A DNA stretch of 64,000 bases from Thermus hydrothermalis. Lineage in GTDB: Bacteria; Deinococcota; Deinococci; Deinococcales; Thermaceae. Under the pieces are notes generated by a model. That model was not told the DNA's origin. It saw only the letters and a list, made by a program, of their open reading frames with translations, and ran no database searches. Numbering within the stretch: position 1 is the stretch's first letter; each line of letters opens with the position of its first letter. Made by a program: the position numbers and the translations under genes. Below are positions 6,935 through 16,108 of this stretch, one piece after another. The stretch spans positions 98,598 to 162,597 of the forward strand of contig NZ_JAKTNT010000005.1 in NCBI RefSeq assembly GCF_022760925.1. The letters run 5' to 3'.

Positions 6935-9797
6935 ATAGGGGTAGGATAACCCGGAAAAGGCTCCCCTTGCCCTCCTCCGTCTCCACCTCTATCCGCCCCC
7001 CGTGGGCTTCCACGATGGCCTTGGAGATGTAAAGGCCAAGCCCGGTGCCCGAAACCCCGCGGGCGCCAGCGTTCTTGGCCCGGGCGTAGCGCTGGAAGAG
7101 CTTGGGAAGCTCCTCCTTGGGGATGCCGGGCCCGGTATCCTCCACCTCCAAAACGAGGGTATCCCCCTCCCCCCGGGCCCCAAGCCGGATGCGCCCCCCC
7201 TGGGGGGTGAACTTGAAGGCGTTGGAGAGGAGGTTCCCCACCACCTGAACCAGGCGCTCGGGGTCCGCCTCCACCACGGGGAGCTCCTCCACCTCCACCC
7301 GGAAATCCACCCCGGAAAGCCTCGCCACCCCTTGGAAGCTCTTGGCCAGCTCCAGGAGGTGGGGCCTCAGGTTCACGGGCCGCCGGTTCACCTCAAAGCG
7401 GCCCGCCTCGAGGCGGCTCGTGTCCAGGAGGTTGTCCACCATGGTCTTGAGGCGGAAGGCGCTTTCCAGGATGAGCTCCACGGACTCCTCGGCGCTCGGG
7501 GAAAGCCCCTCCTCCCGCAGAAGCTCCGCCAGGCCCATGATGACGGCGAGGGGGGTGCGGAGCTCGTGGGACACGGCGGCGATGAACTCGCCCTTGAGGC
7601 GCTCGGCCTCGAGGCGGGGCCTTAGGTCCCGCAGGTTCACCACCACGCCCGCTACCCGGGGCTCGTGGAGGAGGTTCCGGCCCCAGGCCTCCATGGGAAT
7701 GGGGGTGCCGTCGGCGTGGAGGACGCGGAACTCCCCCGTGCGCACCTCCCCGGGGTGGGCGAGAAGCTCCCGGAAAAGGGCTTCGGCCAGGGAGCGGTCC
7801 TCGGGGTGGACGAAGTCCAGGCCGTTCACGGGCGCCCGCCTGTACCCCTCGGGGTCGTACCCCAAGACCCCCCGCACGCTGGCGCTCACAAAGCGGATAT
7901 TCCCCTCCCCATCCAGGACGTAGACCACGTCCTGGGAGTGCTCCATAAGGGCCTTGAGCCGCTCCTCCTCCGCTTCCAAGAGCTCCAGAAAACGGGCCTT
8001 CTCCAGGACCAAGGCCAAAAGGGTCCCCACCTGGGCAAGCCGGGCCAAGAGGCGCTCGCCGAAGCGCCGCCCCTTGCGGTAGCCCAAAAGGAGCCCCCCC
8101 CGGAACGCCCCAGCACGGAAGGGCACCACCAAGGCGCTTTGCAGGCCCAAGGAGGCGGCAAGGGCGCAGTCCCTCGGATGAAGCTCTTCCACCCCCAAAG
8201 GGCTTTCCTCCTCCAGGGCCCGATCCAGCAGGTTGGGTTGGGGCAGGGAAGCGGGCAAGGAGCAGGTGGCGAAGAGCACCCCTTCCCCTTCCGCCAGAAG
8301 CACCCCCTCGTCCGCGGCGAAAAGGACCAAGAGGCGGCGCACGATGGCCTCCCCCAAGGCCTTTATCCCCTTCTCCCGCAACGCCGCCTGGGCCAGGTCC
8401 ACCAGGGCCTGGGTGAAGACCACCTGCTCCCTCAGGGCCCTTTCCATGCGCACCCGCTCGCTGATGTCGTGGAGGACCAGGATGCGCATCTCCCCCACAA
8501 CCCGGCCCCGGACGCTGTAGCTCCGCCCCCCCAAGGCAAGCTCTAGCCTCCCCCCTTCCAGGGCTGGGCCTAAGGCGGCGGGGAGGTCCTCCAGGGCCAC
8601 CTCGGGTCCCAAGCCCAAGGCCTCCCGCGCCCGGGGGTTGGCGAAACCCCTATCCCCAAAAAGGACCACCACCCCATCGGGAAGGTCTTCCAGCACCTGG
8701 GATAGCCGCTTTCGCTCCGCCGCCAGGGCCAGGGAAAGCTGGGTCTTTTCCCGGTAGAGCTTGGCGTTCTTCAGGGCTACCCCGGCCACTCCGGCCAAAA
8801 GCTCCACGTAGCCCACCTCCTCCTGTCCCACCGGGGGGCCACCCGGGCCGTGGTCCACCGCCACCACCCCTAAGGGTTCCTCCTCGGCCAGGATAGGCAC
8901 GTAGGCCACCGTGGGCCCCGTGTCCTGGCCCACGCCTGGAGGAAGCTTCTCCCGCTCCAAAACCAGGGTCTTCCGCTCCCGAACCGCCCGGGCCAAGGGG
9001 TCAGGGGAGGCCTCTAGAAGGAGGTGGATACGGCTCCTGCCCTCCGTCCAATACACTTCCCGACCCCGGACGGTGAGGTGCCCCTCCAAGCGGCCTTCCT
9101 TGGCCAAGGCCACGGTAACCCGGAAAAAGCCAAACCGCTCGGATAGCGCCCGGGCCAAGGTTTCCAGCACGGCGCTGGGCTCTAGCGAGCGGGCCACCTC
9201 CCGGGCCAAGGCGCTCACGTGGGAGAGGGCCTCCACGTGCCGGGAAAGCTTCTCCAAGGCGGCGTTTCGGCTCGCCAGGAGCTCTCCGTTTTTCAGGGCC
9301 AAGGCGGTGAGTTGGGCGAGGAGGGGCAGGGTGGGCTCTAGGGCCTGGGGGACGCCCTCGAGGCTAAGCACCCCCTTGGCGCCGAAGCGGGGACAGGAGG
9401 GGCAGACCATGGCCCGGGTTTCCCGGGTGGCCCGAGGGCGCTCTTGGCAACGGGCCTCGGGATCGCTCCAGCAAAAGAGGGCCTCCTCCCCCACCACGGG
9501 TAAAAGCCACTCCTCGCCCCGCTTCACCGGTCCTTCGGCGAAAAAGGCTTCCTGCACCGGCCCCTTGCGGTAAAGGGGCAGGGCGATGGCGGAAACCGTG
9601 TAGTGCCGCCCCCGCCCCGAGGCCACCTCGCCCACCAGTTCCCGGGTGGAAGGGTGGTAGAGAAAAAGGGCCGCCCGCTCCACCCCTTCCTCCGTGGCCA
9701 CCTCGAGGAGGTTGCGAAGAATCTGCACCGGCTCCAAATCCTTAAGAAGGGCCCTTTGGAAGCGGGCCAGCACCGCAAGTTGCCCGGCCAATCTCAT
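6906..9797 (-). CDS. Soluble multi-GAF/PAS sensor histidine kinase
   Basis: This 963-residue kinase has no predicted membrane segment. Three GAF-like regions can be seen (about 20-180, 195-350 and 455-610), with a short PAS-like segment around 360-440 and a clear PAS domain around 620-735. A HisKA domain follows with His744 in AAVSHELRTPL, then a HATPase domain with the N box around Asn859, DTGPGIP and GTGLGLY. The first GAF domain contains Cys109, Cys117, Cys132 and Cys135 (the last two as CPSC), which could hold a metal or Fe-S cluster. The domain set suggests sensing of a cytoplasmic redox or ligand signal. Start ATG follows TTGGAGG. It is followed by its receiver partner. Confidence 0.88.
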   Translation of the reverse strand: MRLAGQLAVLARFQRALLKDLEPVQILRNLLEVATEEGVERAALFLYHPSTRELVGEVASGRGRHYTVSAIALPLYRKGPVQEAFFAEGPVKRGEEWLLPVVGEEALFCWSDPEARCQERPRATRETRAMVCPSCPRFGAKGVLSLEGVPQALEPTLPLLAQLTALALKNGELLASRNAALEKLSRHVEALSHVSALAREVARSLEPSAVLETLARALSERFGFFRVTVALAKEGRLEGHLTVRGREVYWTEGRSRIHLLLEASPDPLARAVRERKTLVLEREKLPPGVGQDTGPTVAYVPILAEEEPLGVVAVDHGPGGPPVGQEEVGYVELLAGVAGVALKNAKLYREKTQLSLALAAERKRLSQVLEDLPDGVVVLFGDRGFANPRAREALGLGPEVALEDLPAALGPALEGGRLELALGGRSYSVRGRVVGEMRILVLHDISERVRMERALREQVVFTQALVDLAQAALREKGIKALGEAIVRRLLVLFAADEGVLLAEGEGVLFATCSLPASLPQPNLLDRALEEESPLGVEELHPRDCALAASLGLQSALVVPFRAGAFRGGLLLGYRKGRRFGERLLARLAQVGTLLALVLEKARFLELLEAEEERLKALMEHSQDVVYVLDGEGNIRFVSASVRGVLGYDPEGYRRAPVNGLDFVHPEDRSLAEALFRELLAHPGEVRTGEFRVLHADGTPIPMEAWGRNLLHEPRVAGVVVNLRDLRPRLEAERLKGEFIAAVSHELRTPLAVIMGLAELLREEGLSPSAEESVELILESAFRLKTMVDNLLDTSRLEAGRFEVNRRPVNLRPHLLELAKSFQGVARLSGVDFRVEVEELPVVEADPERLVQVVGNLLSNAFKFTPQGGRIRLGARGEGDTLVLEVEDTGPGIPKEELPKLFQRYARAKNAGARGVSGTGLGLYISKAIVEAHGGRIEVETEEGKGSLFRVILPLYGPHPAGGG

Positions 9798-9826
9798 CTG
9801 CCTCCAATGGTAGCATGGGGCCTGGG

Positions 9827-9855
9827 TTGCAAGGGGAAGGGCAAAATCTTAGACT
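9827..9855 (+). promoter_or_regulatory. Promoter of the acyl-CoA dehydrogenase-ETF operon
   Basis: TTGCAA at 9827-9832 and TAGACT at 9850-9855 are separated by 17 bases. Transcription would start near 9862, giving a short leader with GGGGAGGT before the ATG at 9895. Confidence 0.55.
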
Positions 9856-9862
9856 TGGTCAA
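9848..9862 (+). promoter_or_regulatory. Candidate fatty-acid regulon operator, site 1
   Basis: CTTAGACTTGGTCAA overlaps the -10 box and the predicted start of transcription. It matches elements at 33631-33645, 41015-41029 and 48727-48741 at 12 or more of 15 positions. A protein bound here would block RNA polymerase. A TetR-type fatty-acid repressor (FadR) is known in T. thermophilus; whether this is its site is inference. Confidence 0.6.
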
Positions 9863-9894
9863 AGAGTGGACCCCTTGCCCAGGGGAGGTCGGGT

Positions 9895-11040
<1,146 letters not shown>

Positions 11041-11051
11041 AAGGAGGCAGG

Positions 11052-11795
11052 ATGAAGTTCGTGGCGGTCATCAGGCAGGTCCCCGACGGGGAGAGCAGGC
11101 TCAAGATCCAAGGCGGCCGGGTGGACCTTTCCGGGGCCACCCTGATCCTGGACCAGATGGACGAGTACGCCGTGGAAGAAGCCCTCCGCCTCAAGGAGAA
11201 GCACGGCGGCGAGGCCATCGTGGTGGGCTTCGGCCCCGAGCGGACGGAAGAGGCCATCCGCACCGCCTTGGCCATGGGGTGCGACCGGGGGGTGCACGTG
11301 GTTTACGAGGGCTACGCCGACCCCGTGACCGTGGCCGAAGCCCTGGCGGACGTGGTGCGGGAGGAGGCCCCCACCCTGGTCCTCACCGGGGGGCAGCAAG
11401 CGGACTGGGATAGCCAGGCCCTGGGGGCCGCCCTGGCGGAGGCCCTGGGGGTGCCGGTGGTGTCCTGGACCACGGCCTTGGAGCTAGAAGGGGAAACGGC
11501 CAAGGCCAAGCACGACCTAGACGAGGGGGCGGAGTGGGTCCGGGTAAGGCTTCCCGCCGTCTTCACCACGCAGCAGGGCCTGAACGAGCCCCGCTACCCC
11601 ACCCTTCCCGGCATCATGAAGGCCAAGAAGAAGGAGATAAGGAAGGTGGCCTTCACTGGAACGCCTAAGGTGGAAATCCTCGAGGAGAGCATCCAGGAAA
11701 AGGCCCGCCTGCAGAGGATCCTGGACGGGAAGGACCCCGTGGCGGCGGCGGAGGAGCTGGTGCGGCTTCTCCACGAAGAGGCCAAGGTGCTTTAG
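11052..11795 (+). CDS. etfB: Electron transfer flavoprotein beta subunit
   Basis: This 247-residue subunit begins MKFVAVIRQVPD and contains the AMP/ETF fold with family motifs GGQQADWDSQALG and FTTQQGLNEPRYPTLPGIMKAKKK. The last segment is the conserved beta-subunit recognition loop that docks dehydrogenases. I chose the ATG at 11052, which sits five bases after AAAGGAGG; an in-frame GTG at 11037 lies upstream of that site and is less likely. ETF collects electrons from acyl-CoA dehydrogenases such as the upstream gene and passes them to the quinone pool. Confidence 0.93.
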   Translation: MKFVAVIRQVPDGESRLKIQGGRVDLSGATLILDQMDEYAVEEALRLKEKHGGEAIVVGFGPERTEEAIRTALAMGCDRGVHVVYEGYADPVTVAEALADVVREEAPTLVLTGGQQADWDSQALGAALAEALGVPVVSWTTALELEGETAKAKHDLDEGAEWVRVRLPAVFTTQQGLNEPRYPTLPGIMKAKKKEIRKVAFTGTPKVEILEESIQEKARLQRILDGKDPVAAAEELVRLLHEEAKVL

Positions 11796-11804
11796 GAGGT
11801 GGCT

Positions 11805-12749
11805 ATGGTTCTTGTGGTTCTGGACCACGATGGGAACAAGCTAAGGAAGGGGAGCCTCGAGGCCCTCACCCGGGCCCGGGCCCTGGCGGAGGCCTTGGGC
11901 ACCCGGGTGGCTGGGGTCCTCCTGGCGGAGGACAAGGCCCCGGTGGAGGAGGCCCGAAGCTACGTGGAGACCCTCTACACCGCCACGCTAGGCCCCTATA
12001 CGGCCGAACGGTGGGCGGCTGGGGTCTTGGCGGCGGCCCAGGAGGCGGGCGCCCAGGCGGTGGTGGCCCCCTCCTCCCGGCAAAGCCGCACCTACCTGGG
12101 CCGGGTGGCCTACGCCCTGAAGGCGGGACTCTTGGAGGACACCTTGGAAAGCGGGGTGGAGGGCGGGGCGGTGGTGGCCACCCGCTACGCCTACCTGAAC
12201 CGGGTGACGCAGAGGGTGCGCGCCCCCCTCCCCGTGGTCCTCACGGTGAAGCCCAACACCACCCCCCTGGCGGAGCCCCTTGCGGCCCAGGGGGAGGTGC
12301 GGCCCCTGGAGGTGCCGGCTGTGCCCACCGTGGAGGTGCTGGAGCGCCTCCAGGAGGAGAAGAAGGGGGTTTCCCTCACCGAGGCGGACATCGTGGTCAC
12401 GGGAGGGCGGGGCATGGGGAGCCCCGAGGCCTTCCGCCTGGTGGAGGAGCTCGCCGCCCTCTTGGGCGGGGCCGTGGGCGCCACCCGGGCGGTGGTGGAC
12501 GCCGGCTGGCGGCCCTACAGCGAGCAGGTGGGCCAGACGGGCAAGACGGTGCAACCTTCCCTCTACATCGCCCTAGGGGTGTCGGGGGCCGTGCAGCACC
12601 TGGCGGGGATGAACAAGAGCAAGTACATCGTGGCGGTGAACAAGGACCCCGAGGCCCCCATCTTCAAGCACGCCGACTATGGCATCGTGGGGGACGTGCA
12701 CCAGGTGGTCCCCGCCCTGATTGAAGCGGTGAAGAAGCTAAAGGACTAG
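11805..12749 (+). CDS. etfA: Electron transfer flavoprotein alpha subunit
   Basis: This 314-residue subunit carries the C-terminal FAD domain: [44 protein letters not shown] and [10 protein letters not shown] all match the ETF-alpha signature. It pairs with EtfB and binds the catalytic FAD. The ATG at 11805 follows AGGAGGTG; a GTG two codons earlier is inside the ribosome-binding site. The gene starts nine bases after etfB, so the three genes acyl-CoA dehydrogenase, etfB and etfA form one operon closed by the terminator at 12759-12787. Confidence 0.94.
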   Translation: MVLVVLDHDGNKLRKGSLEALTRARALAEALGTRVAGVLLAEDKAPVEEARSYVETLYTATLGPYTAERWAAGVLAAAQEAGAQAVVAPSSRQSRTYLGRVAYALKAGLLEDTLESGVEGGAVVATRYAYLNRVTQRVRAPLPVVLTVKPNTTPLAEPLAAQGEVRPLEVPAVPTVEVLERLQEEKKGVSLTEADIVVTGGRGMGSPEAFRLVEELAALLGGAVGATRAVVDAGWRPYSEQVGQTGKTVQPSLYIALGVSGAVQHLAGMNKSKYIVAVNKDPEAPIFKHADYGIVGDVHQVVPALIEAVKKLKD

Positions 12750-12758
12750 AAAAAAAAG

Positions 12759-12787
12759 GCCCGCCGGGGCTTCCCCCGGCGGGCTTT
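12759..12787. terminator. Bidirectional intrinsic terminator
   Basis: A perfect 11-bp stem (12759-12769 with 12774-12784) encloses a CTTC loop. Eight A residues to its left give a U-tract for minus-strand transcripts ending after the 140-aa gene, and a short T-run to its right serves the etf operon. Confidence 0.85.
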
Positions 12788-12790
12788 CCC

Positions 12791-13213
12791 TTAGCCCCGC
12801 TCCCCAGGGGGCGGGGGTGCGCCTTCTTCGGTCATGCGGGAGGCCTCGAGGTCGGGAGAAGCTTGGGTTGGCGCCTCGGCCTTAGGCTCCTGCCCCCGGA
12901 GGAGGCGGAGGAGAAGGTAGAGAAGCACCGCCGCCACCACCACGCCCACGGCGTAGGGCCAGACAGGGGCGCCGCCCGCCTCGGGTACCTCGGGCAGGGA
13001 GAGGGGCGGTGTAGGCGCCTGGAAGACCTCTTCCTCCAGCTTCCCCACCCGCTCGGCAAGCCCCTTGATGGCCTCTTCCTGGGCGGTTACCCGGGCCTCC
13101 AGGGCCGCCACCTTGGCCCTCAGGCCTTGGTAGCTGGCGTAGGCCGCATAGCCTCCCCAGGCCAAAAGCCCCAGCAAAATAAGCGCCAAGAGATACCAAA
13201 GCCACCTTCGCAC
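12791..13213 (-). CDS. Small membrane protein with a coiled coil, function unknown
   Basis: I do not recognise this 140-residue protein. It begins MRRWLWYLLALILLGLLAW, a signal-anchor helix, followed by a heptad-rich coiled coil (about 30-65), a proline-rich linker, a second membrane helix (YAVGVVVAAVLLYLLLRLL, about 92-110), and an acidic, proline-rich tail. The topology suggests two membrane passes with the coiled coil on the outside. A GTG start follows AAGGAGGTGA. It is divergent from the carboxyltransferase gene and shares a terminator with etfA. Codon use matches the neighbours. Confidence 0.75.
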   Translation of the reverse strand: MRRWLWYLLALILLGLLAWGGYAAYASYQGLRAKVAALEARVTAQEEAIKGLAERVGKLEEEVFQAPTPPLSLPEVPEAGGAPVWPYAVGVVVAAVLLYLLLRLLRGQEPKAEAPTQASPDLEASRMTEEGAPPPPGERG

Positions 13214-13271
13214 GCTTCACCTCCTTCCCAGGCGGCCTTTCCTGGAAGCCTGCCTGGTTTCTTAGTGTATC

Positions 13272-14849
13272 ATGACGGCCAGTATGGCGGATAATGCCCG
13301 GCTCATCCTGGATGAGCTCTTGGCGGAGCTTGAAGAAAGGCGCAAAAAGGTGCTTTTGGGCGGGGGGAAAGAGCGCATAGAAAAGCAGCACCAGCAGGGC
13401 AAGCTCACCGCTCGGGAGCGGATCGATTACCTCCTGGACCCCGGGAGTTTCGTGGAGCTCATGCCCTTTGCCGAGCACCTGGAAACCGGGCTCATGGAGG
13501 GCCTCGAGGCGCCCGCGGACGGGGTGGTGACGGGCTACGGCACCATCGGCGGCCGCCTCGTCTTCGTCTTCAGCCAGGACTTCACCGTCCTGGGCGGCTC
13601 CTTGGGCAAGATGCACGGGCGCAAGATCGCAAGCCTCATGGACCTGGCCGCCAAGGTGGGAGCCCCCATCATCGGCCTCAACGACTCCGCCGGGGCCCGC
13701 ATCCAAGAAGGGGTGGATAGCCTCTCCGGCTACGGGGAGGTCTTCTACCGCAACGCCATCTACTCCGGGGTGGTGCCCCAGATCTCCGCCATCCTGGGCC
13801 CTTGCGCCGGGGGAGCCGTCTACAGCCCCGCCATGACCGACTTCATCCTCATGAGCCGGGGCACCAGCTACATGTTCATCACCGGCCCCGAGGTTATTAA
13901 AAGCGTCACCCGCGAGGAGGTGACCTTTGAGGAGCTGGGCGGGGCCGACGTGCACATGGAGAAAAGCGGCGTGGCCCACCTGGAAGGAGAAAGCGACCAG
14001 GAGGTCTTGGACCTCATCAAGAAGCTCCTCGCCTACCTGCCGCAAAACTCCCGGGAAAAGCCCCCGGTGCTAGACCCCAAGGACGACCCCTTCCGGCCCA
14101 CCCCGGAGCTCCTGGACCTCGTCCACCCCGACGCCCGCAGGCCCTACAACATGCACCAGGTAATCCGCACCCTGTTGGACGAGGGGGAGTTTTTGGAAAT
14201 CCAGCCCGGCTTCGCCAAAAACATCATCGTGGGCCTGGGGCGGCTTGGCGGCTACCCCGTGGGGGTCATCGCCAACAACCCCCGGTTCATGGCCGGGGCC
14301 CTGGACATCAACGCCTCGGACAAGGCCGCCCGCTTCATCCGCACCATGGACGCCTTCAACATCCCCCTCCTCACCCTGGTGGACGTGACGGGCTTCCTTC
14401 CCGGAGTGGCCCAGGAGCACGGGGGCATCATCCGCCACGGGGCCAAGATGCTCTTCGCCTACGCCGAGGCCACGGTGCCCAAGATCACCCTCATCGTCCG
14501 CAAGGCCTACGGCGGGGCCTACCTGGCCATGAACTCCAAGGACATGGGGGCGGACGTGGTCCTGGCCTGGCCCACCGCCTCCGTGGCGGTGATGGGGGCG
14601 GAAGGGGCGGCCAACATCATCTACCGCAAGGAGATCCAGGCCTCCCCCAACCCCGAGGAAACCCGCCGCAAGAAGATTGAGGAGTACCGCCAGGCCTTTG
14701 ACAACCCCTGGGTGGCGGCGGCCCGGGGCTACATTGACGACGTCATAGACCCCAAGGACACCCGCCGCCTCCTCTACCTGCACCTCAGGATGCTTTGGGA
14801 CAAGAAGGAGGAGAGGCCACCCAAGAAGCACGACAATATCCCCCTCTAA
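13272..14849 (+). CDS. Acyl-CoA carboxyltransferase beta subunit (propionyl-/acetyl-CoA carboxylase or methylmalonyl-CoA decarboxylase type)
   Basis: This 525-residue protein has the two crotonase-like carboxyltransferase halves. The N-terminal half contains GKLTARERIDYLLDPGSF, FSQDFTVLGGSLG and GLNDSAGARIQEGVDSL; the C-terminal half contains FLPGVAQEHGGIIRHGAK and IVRKAYGGAYLAMNSK. It transfers carboxyl groups between biotin and an acyl-CoA. No biotin carboxylase or biotin carrier gene is in the window, so partner and substrate are unresolved. The start could be the ATG at 13272 (MTAS) or at 13284 (MADN). A TAGTGT box at 13263-13268 lies close to the first, so the second ATG is also plausible. 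The product may supply methylmalonyl-CoA metabolism. Confidence 0.88.
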   Translation: MTASMADNARLILDELLAELEERRKKVLLGGGKERIEKQHQQGKLTARERIDYLLDPGSFVELMPFAEHLETGLMEGLEAPADGVVTGYGTIGGRLVFVFSQDFTVLGGSLGKMHGRKIASLMDLAAKVGAPIIGLNDSAGARIQEGVDSLSGYGEVFYRNAIYSGVVPQISAILGPCAGGAVYSPAMTDFILMSRGTSYMFITGPEVIKSVTREEVTFEELGGADVHMEKSGVAHLEGESDQEVLDLIKKLLAYLPQNSREKPPVLDPKDDPFRPTPELLDLVHPDARRPYNMHQVIRTLLDEGEFLEIQPGFAKNIIVGLGRLGGYPVGVIANNPRFMAGALDINASDKAARFIRTMDAFNIPLLTLVDVTGFLPGVAQEHGGIIRHGAKMLFAYAEATVPKITLIVRKAYGGAYLAMNSKDMGADVVLAWPTASVAVMGAEGAANIIYRKEIQASPNPEETRRKKIEEYRQAFDNPWVAAARGYIDDVIDPKDTRRLLYLHLRMLWDKKEERPPKKHDNIPL

Positions 14850-14912
14850 ACCCCTCCTCCCCAACCCCGCCGGTACCTGCTCTTCCGAGTCCATCCACGA
14901 GGCGTGCCTGGG

Positions 14913-14918
14913 TAAACT
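14913..14918 (+). promoter_or_regulatory. -10 box of a leaderless promoter for the LuxR-type regulator
   Basis: TAAACT lies eight bases before the ATG at 14927. No Shine-Dalgarno sequence and no clear -35 were seen. Confidence 0.4.
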
Positions 14919-14926
14919 GGAAGCAG

Positions 14927-15442
14927 ATGCTGAAGGTTTGGCTCCAGGTACCCCTACGCGCCTATCAAGAGGCGTTGGAAGCCCAGCTTGGGGCTTGGGG
15001 CCTCGAGGTGGTGACCCACCCCTTCCAGGCCCAGGTGGGGCTGGTGGAGGCGGGCCGCGAGGTCCCCGCCCCACCCCCTGTGCCCGCGGTGATCCTGCTT
15101 CGGGACAAGGAGCAAGCGCCCCAGGCCCTCAAAAAGGGGTACCGGGGCTACCTCTACCCCGAGCAGGGCCTCGAGGTCCTGGCCAAGGCCCTGGAGGCGG
15201 TGGCCCGGGGCGAGGTCTGGGCCGAGCGCAAGGTGGTGGCCACCTTGGTGGGGGAACCCCTCCCCCACCTCACGCCCAGGGAAAAGGAGGTGGCGGCCTT
15301 GGCGGCTTTGGGCCTTTCCAACGAGGAGATTGCCAAGGAGCTCGGCATCTCGGTGAAGACGGTGAAGGCCCACCTTTCCCTGGTTTTCCAAAAGCTCGGG
15401 GTCAAGAAGCGAAGCGAGCTGGCCCACGTGAGGTTTCTCTAA
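14927..15442 (+). CDS. LuxR-family (NarL-type) DNA-binding regulator with a degenerate receiver-like domain
   Basis: This 171-residue protein ends in a clear LuxR helix-turn-helix (LTPREKEVAALAALGLSNEEIAKEL then ISVKTVKAHLSLVFQKLGV). The first ~100 residues have the size and alternating hydrophobic pattern of a receiver domain (VILLRDKEQAPQALKKGYRGYLYP resembles the last receiver strand), but the phospho-acceptor Asp and the acidic pocket are not visible. It probably acts without phosphorylation. I placed the start at 14927 because the -10 box sits just upstream and the earlier open frame has no family sequence. It is six bases upstream of the uracil-DNA glycosylase gene. Confidence 0.8.
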   Translation: MLKVWLQVPLRAYQEALEAQLGAWGLEVVTHPFQAQVGLVEAGREVPAPPPVPAVILLRDKEQAPQALKKGYRGYLYPEQGLEVLAKALEAVARGEVWAERKVVATLVGEPLPHLTPREKEVAALAALGLSNEEIAKELGISVKTVKAHLSLVFQKLGVKKRSELAHVRFL

Positions 15443-15448
15443 AAGCCC

Positions 15449-16108
15449 ATGGACCTGGAAAGCTTTCGCCAAGAGCTCACCGCCTGCCGCCTCTGCCCCC
15501 GGCTCGTGGCCTGGCGGGAAGGGGTGGCGGGAAGGAAAAGGGCCTTCCGCCACGAGCCCTACTGGGCTAGGCCCGTGCCCGGCTTCGGGGACCCCGAGGC
15601 GCGCCTCGTCCTCTTCGGCCTCGCCCCCGGGGCCCACGGCTCCAACCGCACGGGCCGGCCCTTCACCGGGGACGCCTCGGGAGCCTTCCTCTACCCCCTC
15701 CTCCACGAGGCGGGGCTTTCCAACAAGCCCGAAAGCCACCCTGGGGATGACCTAAGGCTCTATGGCGTCTACCTCACGGCGGCGGTGCGGTGCGCCCCGC
15801 CTGGGAACAAGCCCACGCCGGAGGAGCTCAGGGCGTGCGCCCGCTGGACGGCGGTGGAGCTCGGCCTCCTTCGGAAAGCCCAGGTTTACCTGGCCCTGGG
15901 GCGGATCGCCCACGAGGCCCTCCTGGACCACTTGGGCCTGAGAAGGAGCGCCTACCCCTTCCGCCACGGGGCCCACTACCCCTTGCCCGAGGGGAGGCAC
16001 CTCCTCTGTAGCTACCACGTTTCCCGCCAGAACACGCAAACGGGCAAGCTCACCCGGGAGATGTTCCTGGAGGTCCTCCTAAGGGCTAAAGCCCTCGCCG
16101 GGCTTTGA
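15449..16108 (+). CDS. Uracil-DNA glycosylase, family 5 (UDGb type) with Fe-S cluster
   Basis: This 219-residue repair enzyme removes deaminated bases from DNA. Motif A is GLAPGAHGSNRTGRPFTGD (57-75), with the GLAPG variant lacking the polar catalytic residue of other families, as known for UDGb. The late motif SYHVSRQNTQTGKLT carries the conserved His of this branch. Cys13, 16, 115 and 130 are spaced as the Fe-S ligands of families 4 and 5. A thermophile with a high cytosine-deamination rate is expected to carry such an enzyme. It follows the LuxR-type gene by six bases and overlaps the convergent polX gene by 23 bases. Confidence 0.9.
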   Translation: MDLESFRQELTACRLCPRLVAWREGVAGRKRAFRHEPYWARPVPGFGDPEARLVLFGLAPGAHGSNRTGRPFTGDASGAFLYPLLHEAGLSNKPESHPGDDLRLYGVYLTAAVRCAPPGNKPTPEELRACARWTAVELGLLRKAQVYLALGRIAHEALLDHLGLRRSAYPFRHGAHYPLPEGRHLLCSYHVSRQNTQTGKLTREMFLEVLLRAKALAGL

